64,000 nt of DNA from Bartonella henselae str. Houston-1 (GTDB taxonomy: Bacteria > Pseudomonadota > Alphaproteobacteria > Rhizobiales > Rhizobiaceae), in NCBI RefSeq assembly GCF_000046705.1, contig NC_005956.1, forward strand, positions 1,054,001-1,118,000, read 5' to 3'. The translations under genes and the position numbers were made by a program. The notes beneath the pieces were generated by a model. The model made no database searches, was not told where the DNA came from, and saw nothing but the letters and a program-made list of their open reading frames with translations. This document shows, piece by piece, positions 39,818-51,176 of this stretch; the first letter of the stretch is position 1, and every line of letters begins with the position of its first letter.

Positions 39818-41641
39818 TCACTCAACAGTGACTGATTTTGCTAAATTACGGGGTTGGTCAACATCCGTTCCCAATAAAACAGCTGTGTGATAAGCAATTA
39901 ACTGAATGGGTAAAGCATAAATAATAGGCGCAATAAATTCTGGAATATTTGGCAAAACAATAGTTGACAAAATATCAAGATGAACTGCCTCTGCCCCTTT
40001 TTTATCAGTTATCAAAATAATACGACCATTGCGCGCTGCTACTTCTTGCATGTTAGAACAAGTCTTTTCAAACCACCGATCATAAGGTGCTACAACAATA
40101 ACAGGTATTGCCTCATCCACCAATGCAATCGGCCCATGTTTTAACTCACCCGCCGCATAGCCTTCTGCATGAATATAAGAAAGCTCCTTCAGTTTAAGCG
40201 CGCCTTCTAACGCAATTGGATAAGAGGTACCACGCCCTAGATAAAGAACACCTTTTACGTTTACTAAATTCCGACAAATCTGTTCAATTTTATTATCTAG
40301 CTTTAAAACCTCGTTTAAAATTCTAGGAACTTCTGCCAATTGCTGGACAAACTGATGTTCTGCCTGCTCTGCAAGGAAACCACGTTGCTTAGCAGCATCA
40401 AGGGCCATTGCAGCAAGAGTTGCCAATTGACAAGTAAAAGCTTTTGTTGAAGCCACACCAATTTCTGGACCGGCTCGTGTTGGTAAGACAAAATCAGCTT
40501 CTCTTGCCATCGTCGATTGTTCAACATTTACAATTGTTGCTGTTTTTACACCATATTCACGACAATAACGCAAAGATGCCAATGTATCAGCTGTTTCACC
40601 AGATTGAGAAACAAACACCGACAATACATCAGAATTGATGGGTGGTTCACGATAACGAAATTCTGAAGCAACATCATTATCAACACTTAAAGCAGCAAAA
40701 CTCTCAAACCAATAGCGTGCAACTAAGGTTGAATAATAAGCTGTTCCACAGCTTGCAAAGAGTATTCTATTAATTTTCTTCCAATCAATCAATTTTTGAA
40801 ACGAGCGAACCGTATAATTGCCAAGATCAAGATAATGCGCCAAATTATGAGAAATAACTTCAGGCTGTTCAAACATCTCCTTGTGCATGAAATGGCGATG
40901 ATTACCCTTAGAAGCCAATAAAGCTCCTTCAAATAATGGGGTAAGAGGACGTTTTACCGGTTGATTATCTACATCATAAATTGTTATATCTTCCCGTGTC
41001 AGAACAGCCCAATCCCCATCTTCCATATAGCTGATAGAATCTACGAATGGAGCCAAAGCAATTGCATCCGATCCGACAAAAAACTCATCTTTTCCATAGC
41101 CAATTGCCAATGGAGGACCAGAACGAGCAGCAATCATAAGATTGTCTTCACCCTCAAAAATAACAACAATAGCAAAAGCCCCCTGCAACCGTTTCCAACT
41201 TGTGCGTATCGCTTCTTGTGGAGAAAGACCACTTTTTAACGCGCGCGTAATTAAATGAGCAATAACCTCTGTATCCGTCTCTGTTTCAAAGGTATAACCA
41301 TCTTCAATGAGTTCTTTTTGCAATTCTACAAAATTTTCAATAATACCATTATGAACAATTGCAAGCCGTTCCGTTACATGAGGATGAGCATTCCGCTCCA
41401 CAGCAACTCCATGCGTAGCCCAACGCGTGTGGCCAATCCCTAAATTTCCTTTTAAAGGCGTTTTCTGTAATTTTTCTTCTAAATGAACAAGCTTCCCTTC
41501 GGCCCGTATACGATAAAGACGCCCATTATGAACTGTTGCGATACCAGATGAATCATACCCTCTATACTCAAGGCGCTTTAAACTTTCAACCAAAGAGGAT
41601 GTAACACATCTTTTTCCAAGAATTCCGATAATTCCACACAT
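39818..41641 (-). CDS. glmS: glutamine--fructose-6-phosphate aminotransferase
   Basis: GlmS makes glucosamine 6-phosphate from fructose 6-phosphate and glutamine, the entry to UDP-GlcNAc. The protein (607 residues) starts MCGIIGI, so removal of Met exposes the catalytic Cys; ggag seven bases upstream supports this ATG at 41641 over one six codons earlier. The N-terminal class II amidotransferase domain has GHTRWATHG. Two SIS domains follow, with SQSGETADT and the C-terminal DQPRNLAKSVTVE. No glmS ribozyme-like leader is seen. glmU lies 172 bases upstream in the same orientation. Confidence 0.97.
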   Translation of the reverse strand: MCGIIGILGKRCVTSSLVESLKRLEYRGYDSSGIATVHNGRLYRIRAEGKLVHLEEKLQKTPLKGNLGIGHTRWATHGVAVERNAHPHVTERLAIVHNGIIENFVELQKELIEDGYTFETETDTEVIAHLITRALKSGLSPQEAIRTSWKRLQGAFAIVVIFEGEDNLMIAARSGPPLAIGYGKDEFFVGSDAIALAPFVDSISYMEDGDWAVLTREDITIYDVDNQPVKRPLTPLFEGALLASKGNHRHFMHKEMFEQPEVISHNLAHYLDLGNYTVRSFQKLIDWKKINRILFASCGTAYYSTLVARYWFESFAALSVDNDVASEFRYREPPINSDVLSVFVSQSGETADTLASLRYCREYGVKTATIVNVEQSTMAREADFVLPTRAGPEIGVASTKAFTCQLATLAAMALDAAKQRGFLAEQAEHQFVQQLAEVPRILNEVLKLDNKIEQICRNLVNVKGVLYLGRGTSYPIALEGALKLKELSYIHAEGYAAGELKHGPIALVDEAIPVIVVAPYDRWFEKTCSNMQEVAARNGRIILITDKKGAEAVHLDILSTIVLPNIPEFIAPIIYALPIQLIAYHTAVLLGTDVDQPRNLAKSVTVE

Positions 41642-41813
41642 TAAAAAGCTCCAACTCATATTTGAAATTTATATAATTTCATAAAATAATTAAATTATCT
41701 TCCTTCAAAACTTTCAGGTATCAAATAAATCACATATATATGTAGGCGATATCTAAAAAGCCTCTTACAAAATTATAGATCACCATAAAACAAAGAAAAT
41801 AGAGTAAAAATGA

Positions 41814-43160
41814 TCACTTTTTTTGTTGATTGGCTGATAAACGCGCACGCAATTTCATTGCATAATCCTTTTTCGTCACTTGTCGTGCACGGCCCAAAGC
41901 TATACTATTCATAGGAACATCTTCAGTAATTACACTGCCTGAGGCGATATAAGAACCGTCCCCTATCATCAATGGAGAAACAAGTGCGGAATTAGATCCG
42001 ATGAAAGCATGATCACCAATCATAATTTTATGTTTATGAAATCCGTCATAATTGCAAGTAATAGTCCCAGCTCCAATGTTGACCTGTGCTCCAATTTCGG
42101 CATCGCCAATATAACTCAAATGATTAATCTTGGAGGCTTTTCCTATTTTAGCTTTTTTGACTTCACAAAAGTTTCCAATCTTTACCGATCCTGCCAACTC
42201 TGTTCCAGGTCGCAGACGCGCATAGGGTCCAATCCGTGCATCTGTACCAACCACAGCACCCTCTAGATAGCTAAATGCATGAATAACTGCACCAGAATGT
42301 ACTTTTACGCCCAGCCCAAAATAAACATTTGGCTCAATCATCACCCCTGGTTTAATCTGCGTATCATAAGAAAAATAAACAGTTTCTGGTTTAAGGATTG
42401 TCACACCAGACAACATTAAATCGCGTGCTTTACGTTTTTGCCATAAAGAATCAGCTTCAAAAAGCTCAAAACAATTATTAACTCCTATAATATTGTCAAA
42501 AGGAACTTCAACAACACGAACATCTAATCCTTCTTGCGATGCAATAGAGACAATATCTGTGAGATAATATTCTCGCTTTGAATTATTGTTACCAATCTTC
42601 TCTAACAGAGAAAGTGCATACTTTCCATTAAGGGCCAATATCCCACCATTACAAAAAGAGAGCTTTTTTTCTTCGTCGCTAGCATCCTTTTCTTCTATAA
42701 TCGCGATAAGTTTACCATTTTTCTCAAGAAGACGCCCATAACCTGTTGGATTAAAAGCACGAAAACCAGCAACAACAACATCTGCTCCACCAGCAAGTTG
42801 CGCACGAAGTTGTAACAATGAATCTTGCTCAATCAAAGGGGTATCACCAAAAACAATGAGAACATCATCCACCCCTTTTTGCAAAGCTAAGCGAGCAGAT
42901 AAAACAGCATGTGCTGTTCCTAAACGTTCTTTTTGTTCAAAAATCATTGCATTTTTTACAAATGATTCAACAACATGCACGACATCTTTAGCCCCAAAAC
43001 CCACAACGACTGCTAATTGTGAAACACCGGCTAATTCTATTTGTTTTATAACGTGGCATATAAGAGGCAATCCAGCAATTTTATGAAGCACTTTAGGAAG
43101 CGACGACTTCATGCGCGTCCCCTCACCTGCTGCAAGAACAATAGAAAGACAACTTCTCAT
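41814..43160 (-). CDS. glmU: bifunctional UDP-N-acetylglucosamine pyrophosphorylase / glucosamine-1-phosphate N-acetyltransferase
   Basis: GlmU acetylates glucosamine 1-phosphate and then uridylates it, giving UDP-GlcNAc for peptidoglycan and lipid A. The N-terminal pyrophosphorylase domain has [18 protein letters not shown]. The C-terminal left-handed beta-helix of hexapeptide repeats starts at about residue 250 and holds the acetyltransferase residues ([25 protein letters not shown]). From ATG 43160 the protein has 448 residues; Met codons at 43163 and 43172 are alternatives. It follows ccdA by a few bases and precedes glmS, so a shared transcript is likely. Confidence 0.96.
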
Positions 43161-43176
43161 CATAAAACTCATCAAA

Positions 43177-43965
43177 CTAACGAGAAAAACCTAAAAAATT
43201 CACAATATCATGCCAATGGATAGTTTCAATTTGATTCAACAAAGGGTAATGTTCCAAAAGCCAAAATGAAAAATCCTGCATAGAGCCTGTTAAAAATAAA
43301 ATACCCGTCACAACCAAAAAAATACCAATAATTTTTTCAACTTTTCCTAAATGAATACGAAAAGCTCCTAAAAATCTCATAAAACTACTCGAAAATAAAG
43401 CTGCTATCAGAAAAGGCACACCAAGTCCTAAGGCATAAACCCCTAAAAGAACAGCTCCCTCACCCACAGTTTCTTTTGTTCCAGCAAGTGTTATAACGGG
43501 TCCTAAAATTGGGCCAATACAAGGTGTCCAACCAAATGCAAAAGCTAAACCAATAACGTAAGCACCTAAAGGACCAGAAGGCCTTTTATGTATTTGAAAA
43601 CGCGCTTCACGAAATAAAAAAGCAATTTTGAAAAGACCCAAAAAGTTTAAACCAAAAATAATAATGATAATTCCAGCAGAAAGTGCAAACCAATCACGAT
43701 AATAAGCGATAAGCTTTCCAATTGTGCTTGCACTGGCACCTAAAGCGACAAAAACGGTTGTAAAACCCATCACAAAGGCAATAACAGAAGATAAAAGCGC
43801 CCACCGTATAAACACTCTTCCCTTATGTTTTTCTGAACGAAAATCATCAATACCAATGCCCGCCATATAGCACAAATAAGGAGGAACTAACGGCAAAACA
43901 CACGGTGATAAAAAAGAGAGTGCACCAGCAAAAAATACACCAACTGTCGAAATTTCTACAATCAA
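43177..43965 (-). CDS. ccdA: cytochrome c biogenesis protein CcdA
   Basis: CcdA moves reducing power across the inner membrane to periplasmic thiol-disulfide proteins used in cytochrome c maturation. The 262-residue protein has about six membrane helices and the two redox Cys motifs, [15 protein letters not shown] near residue 22 and [14 protein letters not shown] near 145. It belongs to the short CcdA type rather than full DsbD. The glmU start lies only a few bases downstream, and the secreted unknown protein lies 46 bases upstream on the same strand. Confidence 0.93.
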
Positions 43966-44011
43966 AACTCTCTATCCGTTTTCTATAACAGTTTATGCAC
44001 ATGCACAACCA

Positions 44012-44983
44012 TCAATCGATTTCTTCATCAATTTGTTGCATATTTTGTGCTTTCGCTACCACATTTATATCTTCATCACGGCCAGAAACAACTGAAAAAA
44101 CTTTTTGATAAATTTGATCTTTATTCTTAGCAATCGCAATGTATTCCCCTTCAGCTAACACAAGCGAAACATAAGCGCCAACAGTTTCGTACATAATATC
44201 ACCAGAATTATTGGTGATAGACCAACTTGTATCGGCAAGCGCTTCCCCTCCTTCTTGCCTTACCAATTTTAAAACGATTTGGGCCGCCTGATGTTCAAGA
44301 CTTACTTCTGTAATTTTACCTGCATCCACTTGGATATCCGAATGAACAACGGCATTAATGGAACCATAATGGGAAGCAACATGATAGCGACCAGCCTTCA
44401 AACGTACAATGGAATGAGGTTTAATATTTGATAGAACGACACCAGTATCATCGTTTTCTTTCTCATCCTCATAGAGAGTAAAACGTAATTCCTTTTCATT
44501 AACTATACCATTTAATAATGTGGCATTTAAAGTAACAGCACCAGCATCAAGATTAAAATTTTGAACAAGGCTCTTTCCATTTTCTAAACTTATATGACGC
44601 ACCGCACTTGCATGACCAAAAGAAACATGAACAAGATAACTTCCTGGTTCTAAATCAAAACGTGCACTACCACCCTCATAAGTTGTAATCAGTGGTAATT
44701 TATTGTCAACCCCTAAGATAGGAGCATAAACCCGCCACACAAGCCCTTTTACAATATTTTCATTACTGTTTGTTAATCGAGCATGCAATATAAGTTGGGT
44801 CTGAGAAATTAAATTTTCTTTTTCATTGTTTTGAGATTTTGAAATAAAACTTCTTGATTGTTCTTGTTTACGCTCTTGCTCCCCCTCTTCTTGAGAAAAG
44901 GCACAACGACTCCACATCAATAAAAGAATAAGTGCCACGCCGAACCACAAACATCGGTGCAATATCTTCGTAAGGACATCCAT
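44012..44983 (-). CDS. secreted protein of unknown function
   Basis: I do not recognise a named family. From ATG 44983 the protein has 323 residues with a clear signal peptide: positively charged start, hydrophobic core LWFGVALILLLMW, and probable cleavage after CAFS. The mature part has a charged Glu/Lys/Gln-rich linker, then repeated beta-rich segments with pattern similarity to each other (EGGSARFDLEPGSYLVHV, RLKAGRYHVASHYG, LVLAEGEYIAIAK). These resemble a series of small beta-sandwich domains. A GTG at 45031 is an alternative start but would bury the signal. It lies between an Fe-S carrier gene and ccdA, probably in one transcript, hinting at an envelope role. Confidence 0.75.
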   Translation of the reverse strand: MDVLTKILHRCLWFGVALILLLMWSRCAFSQEEGEQERKQEQSRSFISKSQNNEKENLISQTQLILHARLTNSNENIVKGLVWRVYAPILGVDNKLPLITTYEGGSARFDLEPGSYLVHVSFGHASAVRHISLENGKSLVQNFNLDAGAVTLNATLLNGIVNEKELRFTLYEDEKENDDTGVVLSNIKPHSIVRLKAGRYHVASHYGSINAVVHSDIQVDAGKITEVSLEHQAAQIVLKLVRQEGGEALADTSWSITNNSGDIMYETVGAYVSLVLAEGEYIAIAKNKDQIYQKVFSVVSGRDEDINVVAKAQNMQQIDEEID

Positions 44984-45043
44984 TCTTGCATTGTTGATCA
45001 AAGCGATAATCTTTTCAAGAAGCCATACCACAAAGTCACCATT

Positions 45044-45367
45044 CTAAATTGAAAAACTTACACCGCAACCGCACGATGAGACAGCATTGGGATTATGAAT
45101 TTGAAAAGATTGCCCTATAAGATCATCAACAAAATCAATTTCAGCCCCTTCCATGAAGGGAAGTGAAAGTGAATCAATAAGGACAATCGCCCCACCTTTT
45201 TTTAGAACGAAATCATCTTCATTTGTTTCAGAAACCAAATTATATTTATAAGAAAAACCGGAACACCCACCACCTTCAACGGAAACCCGTAATCCTATTT
45301 TATCCGGCTCACTCGAAAGTATCTGTACAATCCGTTTGGCGGCTGCATCTGAAATATTCACGCCCAT
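45044..45367 (-). CDS. erpA: ErpA/IscA-type iron-sulfur carrier
   Basis: An A-type Fe-S carrier of 107 residues with the three invariant cysteines in GGGCSGFSY and SSCGCGVSF. It is expected to receive clusters from the scaffold and deliver them to target enzymes. The start at MGVNISDAAAKRI is supported by aagga nine bases upstream and by family length; in-frame upstream codons look spurious. It is divergent from dgt by about 100 bases. The symbol is by resemblance and by its place next to dgt and argS; it could equally be called IscA-like. Confidence 0.88.
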   Translation of the reverse strand: MGVNISDAAAKRIVQILSSEPDKIGLRVSVEGGGCSGFSYKYNLVSETNEDDFVLKKGGAIVLIDSLSLPFMEGAEIDFVDDLIGQSFQIHNPNAVSSCGCGVSFSI

Positions 45368-45475
45368 TTTTATATATCCTTGCATTAAACTATCAAGAAA
45401 GAGTATCCTAAACAAGAATTTATTCATAATACAATAATTTCAATTTAAATTTAGGATGGAAATGGATAGCTTGCA

Positions 45476-46678
45476 ATGGATAAAAGCAAGATCAATTTCA
45501 ATTACCAATCTCGAGCGGTCTATAGTGCCAATCCGCAAACAAGCCGTGGCAGATTATTCCATGAAACTATGAATACTCTACGATCACCTTTTCAACGAGA
45601 TAGAGATCGTATTATTCACTCTAACGCATTCCGGCGTCTTAAACATAAAACCCAAGTATTTATTGCTGATGAGAGCGATCATTATCGTACACGACTGACG
45701 CATTCAATAGAGGTTTCTCAAATTGCAAGAACATTAGCTCGTGCACTCTATCTTGATGAAGATCTTGCCGAATCTATTGCTCTTGTACACGACTTTGGAC
45801 ATACACCTTTTGGCCATGCAGGAGAAGATGCTCTTAACGAAGCAATGGCACCTTATGGCGGCTTTGATCATAATGCACAAGCGTTACGCATTGTTACAAA
45901 ATTAGAACAGCGCTATGCAAATTTTGATGGACTTAACCTGACTTGGGAAACCCTCGAGGGACTTGTTAAACATAATGGCCCCCTTTTAGGTCCTTATGCT
46001 AAAAACAAAGATATCCCTATCGATATTCTACAATATAATGCAAAGCAGGATCTTCAGCTCAATTGCTTTGCTGGACTAGAAGCACAATGTGCTGCGATTG
46101 CTGATGATATTGCTTATAATGCGCATGATGTTGATGATGGGTTACGATCACAATTTTTAACACTTGATCAATTCGAACAGGTTTCACTCACTGCAGCATT
46201 ATTAAATGACATAAAAAAAGAGCATCCACAACTCGATCAAACTCGGCGGGGCTACACACTAGTGCGCAGACAGATAAAAACCATGGTTGAAGATGTTATC
46301 AAACAATCACAAGAAAACTTGGCACGCGTCAAACCGAAAAGTATAAGTGATGTTCACCAAGCAGAACAAACCATTGTTACCTTCTCCCCCACAATGGCCG
46401 TTTACGAAAGAGAACTAAAAGATTTTCTGTTTAAAAACCTTTATTACCATGATCAAGTTCTCAATCGTCGCAATGCAGCAAAACGCATTGTACAAAAACT
46501 ATTCGAATGTTATTATGAAAACCCAGATGTAATGCCTGAAAACTGGCATAACAAAACAGCTCACTTAACAAATCAAGAGTTAGCGCGTCTTATTGCTGAC
46601 TTTCTGTCAGGTATGACCGATCACTACGCTCTACGTGAATATCAGCATTTATTTGACTGCACAGATAATTTTATTTAA
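45476..46678 (+). CDS. dgt: deoxyguanosinetriphosphate triphosphohydrolase-like protein
   Basis: A 400-residue HD-domain phosphohydrolase of the dGTPase type 2 family, which splits dNTPs to nucleoside and triphosphate. The metal-binding HD motifs are visible: [22 protein letters not shown] with the first His, [16 protein letters not shown] with His-Asp, and [13 protein letters not shown] with the last Asp. Substrate range is uncertain; dGTPase-like is the safe name. argS begins 30 bases after the stop, and the pair is conserved in this order in rhizobia. Confidence 0.9.
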   Translation: MDKSKINFNYQSRAVYSANPQTSRGRLFHETMNTLRSPFQRDRDRIIHSNAFRRLKHKTQVFIADESDHYRTRLTHSIEVSQIARTLARALYLDEDLAESIALVHDFGHTPFGHAGEDALNEAMAPYGGFDHNAQALRIVTKLEQRYANFDGLNLTWETLEGLVKHNGPLLGPYAKNKDIPIDILQYNAKQDLQLNCFAGLEAQCAAIADDIAYNAHDVDDGLRSQFLTLDQFEQVSLTAALLNDIKKEHPQLDQTRRGYTLVRRQIKTMVEDVIKQSQENLARVKPKSISDVHQAEQTIVTFSPTMAVYERELKDFLFKNLYYHDQVLNRRNAAKRIVQKLFECYYENPDVMPENWHNKTAHLTNQELARLIADFLSGMTDHYALREYQHLFDCTDNFI

Positions 46679-46708
46679 CAGCTTTTGAATACACAATGGA
46701 AGTTGAAT

Positions 46709-48466
46709 ATGAATGTCTTTAAAAACTTCGAAAAAAAAATTAAAAAATCATTAGAGTCATCTGATATAAAAGGAAAAAACGGAGAAGATTTAGATTTATC
46801 AAAAATTACCGTGGATCCTCCGCGCGATTCGTCACATGGACATTTATCAACCAATGCTGCCATGGTGCTTGCAAAATCTACTGGGCTTAATCCACGTGCA
46901 CTTGCAGAAAAGATCATAGAACTTCTCAAAAATGATCCTTCTGTCGAAAGTATTAATGTTGCCGGTCCTGGATTTATCAACATCAAGCTTACAAAACCAT
47001 TTTGGCAAGATTTAATAAAATCCATGCTTGAAAAAGGAATATCTTATGGCCGTATTCCTATGGGACAGGGAAAGCGCATCAATGTTGAATATGTATCAGC
47101 AAATCCGACAGGGCCGATGCATGTGGGGCATTGCCGGGGTGCTGTTGTTGGAGATGTTCTCTCAAACTTGCTGCAATTTGTCGGTTATAACATTACAAAA
47201 GAATATTACATCAATGATGCTGGTAAACAAATCGAAGTCCTCGCCCATTCCGTATTGTTACGTTATCGTGAAGCTCTTGGACAAAAAATCAATGAAATTC
47301 CAGAAGGGCTGTATCCTGGTGAATACTTGATACCATTGGGTCAATCGCTTGCTCAAGAATTTGGCGACAAATTACTCACTATAGATAAAGAGGAAGCTCT
47401 CTCTATCGTAAAAGAACGTGCGATTCATGAAATGATGTCAATGATTCGAAAAGATTTGGCTGCACTTAATATTTATCATGATATTTTTTTCTCTGAGCGG
47501 ATGCTTTATGCCGATAATGCACGTGCTATTCGTAATACGATTAATGATCTTACTTTAAAGGGATATATCTACAAAGGTAAGCTCCCACCACCAAAAGGGC
47601 AAAACACAGAAGACTGGGAGCCATGTGAACAAACTTTGTTCCGTTCAACGGATGTCGGAGATGACCAAGACCGTGTCTTAATTAAATCTGATGGTTCTTA
47701 CACTTATTTTGCTGCCGATGTTGCTTATTTTCGTGATAAATTCAATCGCCATTTTGACGAAATGATCTATATTTTAGGAGCAGATCACGCTGGTTATGTA
47801 AAGCGATTGGAAGCAATGGCAAAAGCGATTTCCAATGATAAAGCCAAATTGAGTGTCTTCTTATGTCAATTGGTAAAACTCTTTCGCAATGGTCATCCTG
47901 TACGCATGTCGAAAAGAGCAGGATCATTTGTCACTTTACGTGATGTTGTAGAAGAAGTTGGGAGTGATCCAGTACGTTTTATGATGCTATACCGTAAGTG
48001 TGAAGCACCTCTTGATTTTGATTTTGCAAAAGTGACAGAACAATCAAAAGATAACCCCATCTTTTACGTACAGTATGCAAGTGCACGATGTCATTCAGTC
48101 TTTCGTCAAGCACAAGAAACCCTCTGTATTGAAAATATTTCAAATGACAAAATAATTGAGCATCTTAACAGATTAACAGATGATAATGAAATATTCTTAA
48201 TACGCAAACTTTCTGAATATCCACGCATCATTGAACAAGCAGTAGTTCATAAAGAACCACATCGATTAGCATTTTATCTCTATGATCTTGCTTCCAGTTT
48301 TCATACCCATTGGAATAAAGGGAGTGATAATCTCAATTTACGCTTTATTCAGCCTGATGATAGGAATCTTTCATTTGCCAGATTGGGCTTGATACAAGCT
48401 ATCATGAATATTTTATCATCAGGACTTGCAATTGTGGGAATCAAAGCAGCAACAGAAATGCGTTGA
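46709..48466 (+). CDS. argS: arginine--tRNA ligase
   Basis: ArgRS charges tRNA-Arg. The 585-residue class I enzyme has the N-terminal Add1 domain, [19 protein letters not shown] (HIGH-type motif HVGH near residue 130), and a modified KMSKS region [12 protein letters not shown]. The C-terminal DALR anticodon domain with RLGLIQAI follows. The start at [10 protein letters not shown], with ggaag upstream, is preferred over a TTG eight codons earlier. It lies between dgt and the SPOR-domain gene on the same strand. Confidence 0.97.
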   Translation: MNVFKNFEKKIKKSLESSDIKGKNGEDLDLSKITVDPPRDSSHGHLSTNAAMVLAKSTGLNPRALAEKIIELLKNDPSVESINVAGPGFINIKLTKPFWQDLIKSMLEKGISYGRIPMGQGKRINVEYVSANPTGPMHVGHCRGAVVGDVLSNLLQFVGYNITKEYYINDAGKQIEVLAHSVLLRYREALGQKINEIPEGLYPGEYLIPLGQSLAQEFGDKLLTIDKEEALSIVKERAIHEMMSMIRKDLAALNIYHDIFFSERMLYADNARAIRNTINDLTLKGYIYKGKLPPPKGQNTEDWEPCEQTLFRSTDVGDDQDRVLIKSDGSYTYFAADVAYFRDKFNRHFDEMIYILGADHAGYVKRLEAMAKAISNDKAKLSVFLCQLVKLFRNGHPVRMSKRAGSFVTLRDVVEEVGSDPVRFMMLYRKCEAPLDFDFAKVTEQSKDNPIFYVQYASARCHSVFRQAQETLCIENISNDKIIEHLNRLTDDNEIFLIRKLSEYPRIIEQAVVHKEPHRLAFYLYDLASSFHTHWNKGSDNLNLRFIQPDDRNLSFARLGLIQAIMNILSSGLAIVGIKAATEMR

Positions 48467-48609
48467 AAAAGTTCTACAAATACATAAAATGAGTACTTTA
48501 TTGATAAATTTTTTCGTGTATCCTTTATAGGAGGGAGAAAGTTTATATTTAAGAATATAAAAATTAACTATTATTGCACGCAGATGCAAATCGTCATGTG
48601 AGAAAAGCT

Positions 48610-51129
48610 ATGAGCGATAACAATCGCAAAAATCCGTACGAAATGAAACAGGATTATGAACATCATAACCCTTTGGAAAAACTTACGCGAATTTTTACTC
48701 CAAACAAACAAAGAAAAAATCAAAAAGACCTGTCTTCTTTGCAGATTGATCAGTCAATATCTCAGTCTCCTAAAACTTCACTTCATGGTGATGATTTTGA
48801 TTTGTCCTTTTTAGAAGCGGAATTTGAAAATAATTTAAAGAATGACTTGCCACTTGATGAGCAAAAAAAACAGTTTAACTTACACAAAACCAAAAATAAA
48901 ACAAATTCAGATGTTATATCAACTACCTTGTTTAACCATCCAGAAAAAGATAGCTTTTTGTCTGAAGAGAAGCTTTCTTTACCTCAGTCCCATAATGAAG
49001 AACAAATTTTAGACGCACTTTCTCCATTACCAATTCAAAAGAATCTGTCATCTCAAAACAAAACATCACAAACTCCTGCTCATCCCTCTTTTGAAGAAAG
49101 TAACTTTGATCCGCTATCAGAAAATTTCTTTTTTGATGAATCTGAGAGACAAGATAATAATAGAATTATTCCAGAACTAGGTGAACAAAACAAGCGTTTT
49201 TCACAAACAATCGCGCCACAACAAAACACATCGAACATACAACAAAATTATGATGACAATCAAAGCCTTCATAACTCTCCTATAAACCATCCCTATAAAG
49301 TTTCAGCTGATCAAGAAAATTGGATTGAAGAATATTATACCAATGTTCCAAATCCTTCCATGAAAGCAAACACTGGTTTTTCATCTGCTACCCTTATTTC
49401 AGAAAGAGAAGGCACTGAAAGAAGTAAATCAACAAGTGACTTTCCATCACCTTTGGATTCGACGCAAACAAACAAGTCATCTGATTTAAAAGGTTTCCTA
49501 CAAGAAAATCACACTGATTCTTATCCTCAATTTTATGAAGAGAAACTCTCAGAACAAGAAACTTATGCCGCACAAACTCCCCAATATGTTGATTCTCAAG
49601 ACCAATACATCAATAATGCTGAAAATATCTCTAAGCAAAACAATGAAAAAGAGGTTGTGTATAAACAAAACAATTTAAATAAGATTTCCTCCTCATCGAA
49701 GGTTTTTAAGGACACACAAACAGATCGTTTTTTTGCTCATAATACTATGCAAAGGGATACTTCTCCTCCAAGTGTTGATACTTATAAGTTTTCGGATGAA
49801 ATCGTAGAAAAAACCGGACCTATTATGGTTCCAGAAGTTCCGTATGAAGTCCCCGAATATGATGTCCCTACTGATGGTTTAAAAGAAGAATTTTCGGATG
49901 TACTTAATGTAGGAAATGTTTCAGCAGAAAATTTTTCGCAGCAAAAACCGCAAGATAAAGTTTTCAATGAAATTTTTAATCAAACCATACAAAATTCAAA
50001 AGAAAATACGTATATAAATCCCCAAGAAGAGAGTACCAACTATTTTCCTGCTGACAATACGAAGCATACCGAGAGTTTATCATACAAGAGTGTAGATGAA
50101 ATCCCCTACACATCAAATCCTCTTTCCCTAGAAAATTCTATTTTTAGTAAAACTCTTACTAAGAGTATTATTCTTCTTATTTTGATAGCAGTTAGTTTTG
50201 TAGGTTATTCTCGCTTTTTTATGTCCTCACAAAAGAATGAAAGCACACCTATTATCCACGCTGACAATACACCTTTTAAATTTAAACATCAATCAACAGA
50301 AACAAAGAATGATGTTGAGCATAATTTAGATATTTATAAACAAACAACGGGACAAAATGAAAAACAAGAAAATACACAACAATTTCTTATTGATAATTCG
50401 GAACCCCCTGAAGATTTAGCAGCATTAAATCAACAAGAATCCACAAGCTTTTCCCCCTCCTCTCTTGATGATTCTGATGTTGAAGATGCAGTGACAGAAG
50501 CCATCAATCACACCATTCCAACGCAAAAAGTACAAACTGTTATTGTAAAACAAGATGGTACAGTTGTGCTCTCGCCAATGCATGACACAGAGAAAAAAAC
50601 TACTGATAAATATGAAGAAAAAATTGATCAAACTACTGTAGATCAGCTTCAAGAATCCCAACCAATTTCTTCCCACTTTTCTGATACAAAGGACAAAGAA
50701 GCAGAAGATAATCTCACGAGCAATATTGATAAAATAATCGCTGAAAATATTTCTACATCTAGTGTTGAGAAAAAAGTTGAAAATTCATTTGTACCACTTC
50801 CTTCACATGCGAAGAGCAATTCAGAAGTACAAACGCCTGCTTCTTCTCACAAAAACCCACCAGTTCAAGTACGCACACAAAATTCAGAAAATTATTATGT
50901 ACAGCTTGCATCTCAACCAACACATGCACTTGCTAAGGATTCTTTGAAAAACATGAAATCTAAATTTGGATTCCTTATCGGCACTCGTCCTTTAAATATT
51001 CAGTCTGCTGTCATACCAGGAAAAGGAACTTATTATCGTGTTCGTGTTCAAGCGCAAAACCGTAATGAAGCTATAAACCTTTGTGAAAACATCAAAAATT
51101 CTGGAGGAAGCTGTTTTATCACACGCTAA
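48610..51129 (+). CDS. SPOR-domain membrane protein
   Basis: About 839 residues. A long N-terminal cytoplasmic region (about 500 residues) is polar, rich in Ser, Gln, Asn, Glu and Asp, and probably disordered. One membrane helix (TKSIILLILIAVSFVGYSRFF) follows at about 515-535, then a periplasmic linker. A C-terminal SPOR domain starts ENYYVQLASQPTHAL and ends GGSCFITR. SPOR domains bind denuded peptidoglycan at division sites, so a role in division or envelope remodelling is inferred. The ATG at 48610 (MSDNNRKNPYEM) is preferred to a TTG at 48574. In rhizobia this gene follows argS and precedes nagZ-scpAB; here those genes are absent and a strong hairpin ends the transcript. Confidence 0.85.
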   Translation: MSDNNRKNPYEMKQDYEHHNPLEKLTRIFTPNKQRKNQKDLSSLQIDQSISQSPKTSLHGDDFDLSFLEAEFENNLKNDLPLDEQKKQFNLHKTKNKTNSDVISTTLFNHPEKDSFLSEEKLSLPQSHNEEQILDALSPLPIQKNLSSQNKTSQTPAHPSFEESNFDPLSENFFFDESERQDNNRIIPELGEQNKRFSQTIAPQQNTSNIQQNYDDNQSLHNSPINHPYKVSADQENWIEEYYTNVPNPSMKANTGFSSATLISEREGTERSKSTSDFPSPLDSTQTNKSSDLKGFLQENHTDSYPQFYEEKLSEQETYAAQTPQYVDSQDQYINNAENISKQNNEKEVVYKQNNLNKISSSSKVFKDTQTDRFFAHNTMQRDTSPPSVDTYKFSDEIVEKTGPIMVPEVPYEVPEYDVPTDGLKEEFSDVLNVGNVSAENFSQQKPQDKVFNEIFNQTIQNSKENTYINPQEESTNYFPADNTKHTESLSYKSVDEIPYTSNPLSLENSIFSKTLTKSIILLILIAVSFVGYSRFFMSSQKNESTPIIHADNTPFKFKHQSTETKNDVEHNLDIYKQTTGQNEKQENTQQFLIDNSEPPEDLAALNQQESTSFSPSSLDDSDVEDAVTEAINHTIPTQKVQTVIVKQDGTVVLSPMHDTEKKTTDKYEEKIDQTTVDQLQESQPISSHFSDTKDKEAEDNLTSNIDKIIAENISTSSVEKKVENSFVPLPSHAKSNSEVQTPASSHKNPPVQVRTQNSENYYVQLASQPTHALAKDSLKNMKSKFGFLIGTRPLNIQSAVIPGKGTYYRVRVQAQNRNEAINLCENIKNSGGSCFITR

Positions 51130-51176
51130 ACAAATAATGCAACGGTTGTTAAAACCGTTGCATTATTTGTTCTTCT
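51130..51176 (+). terminator. strong stem-loop terminator after the SPOR gene
   Basis: Bases 51130-51147 and 51153-51170 form a perfect 18-base inverted repeat (centre aacggtt-gttaa-aaccgtt) with a five-base loop, followed by tcttct. It starts at the SPOR gene stop and should end the dgt-argS-SPOR transcript. The weak T-tract leaves some doubt about pure intrinsic termination. Confidence 0.8.

Noticed and set aside
39818..41641. glmS ribozyme or riboswitch in the glmS leader
   Set aside because: The region upstream of glmS is short and AT-rich, with no conserved ribozyme core, and this control is typical of Gram-positive bacteria.
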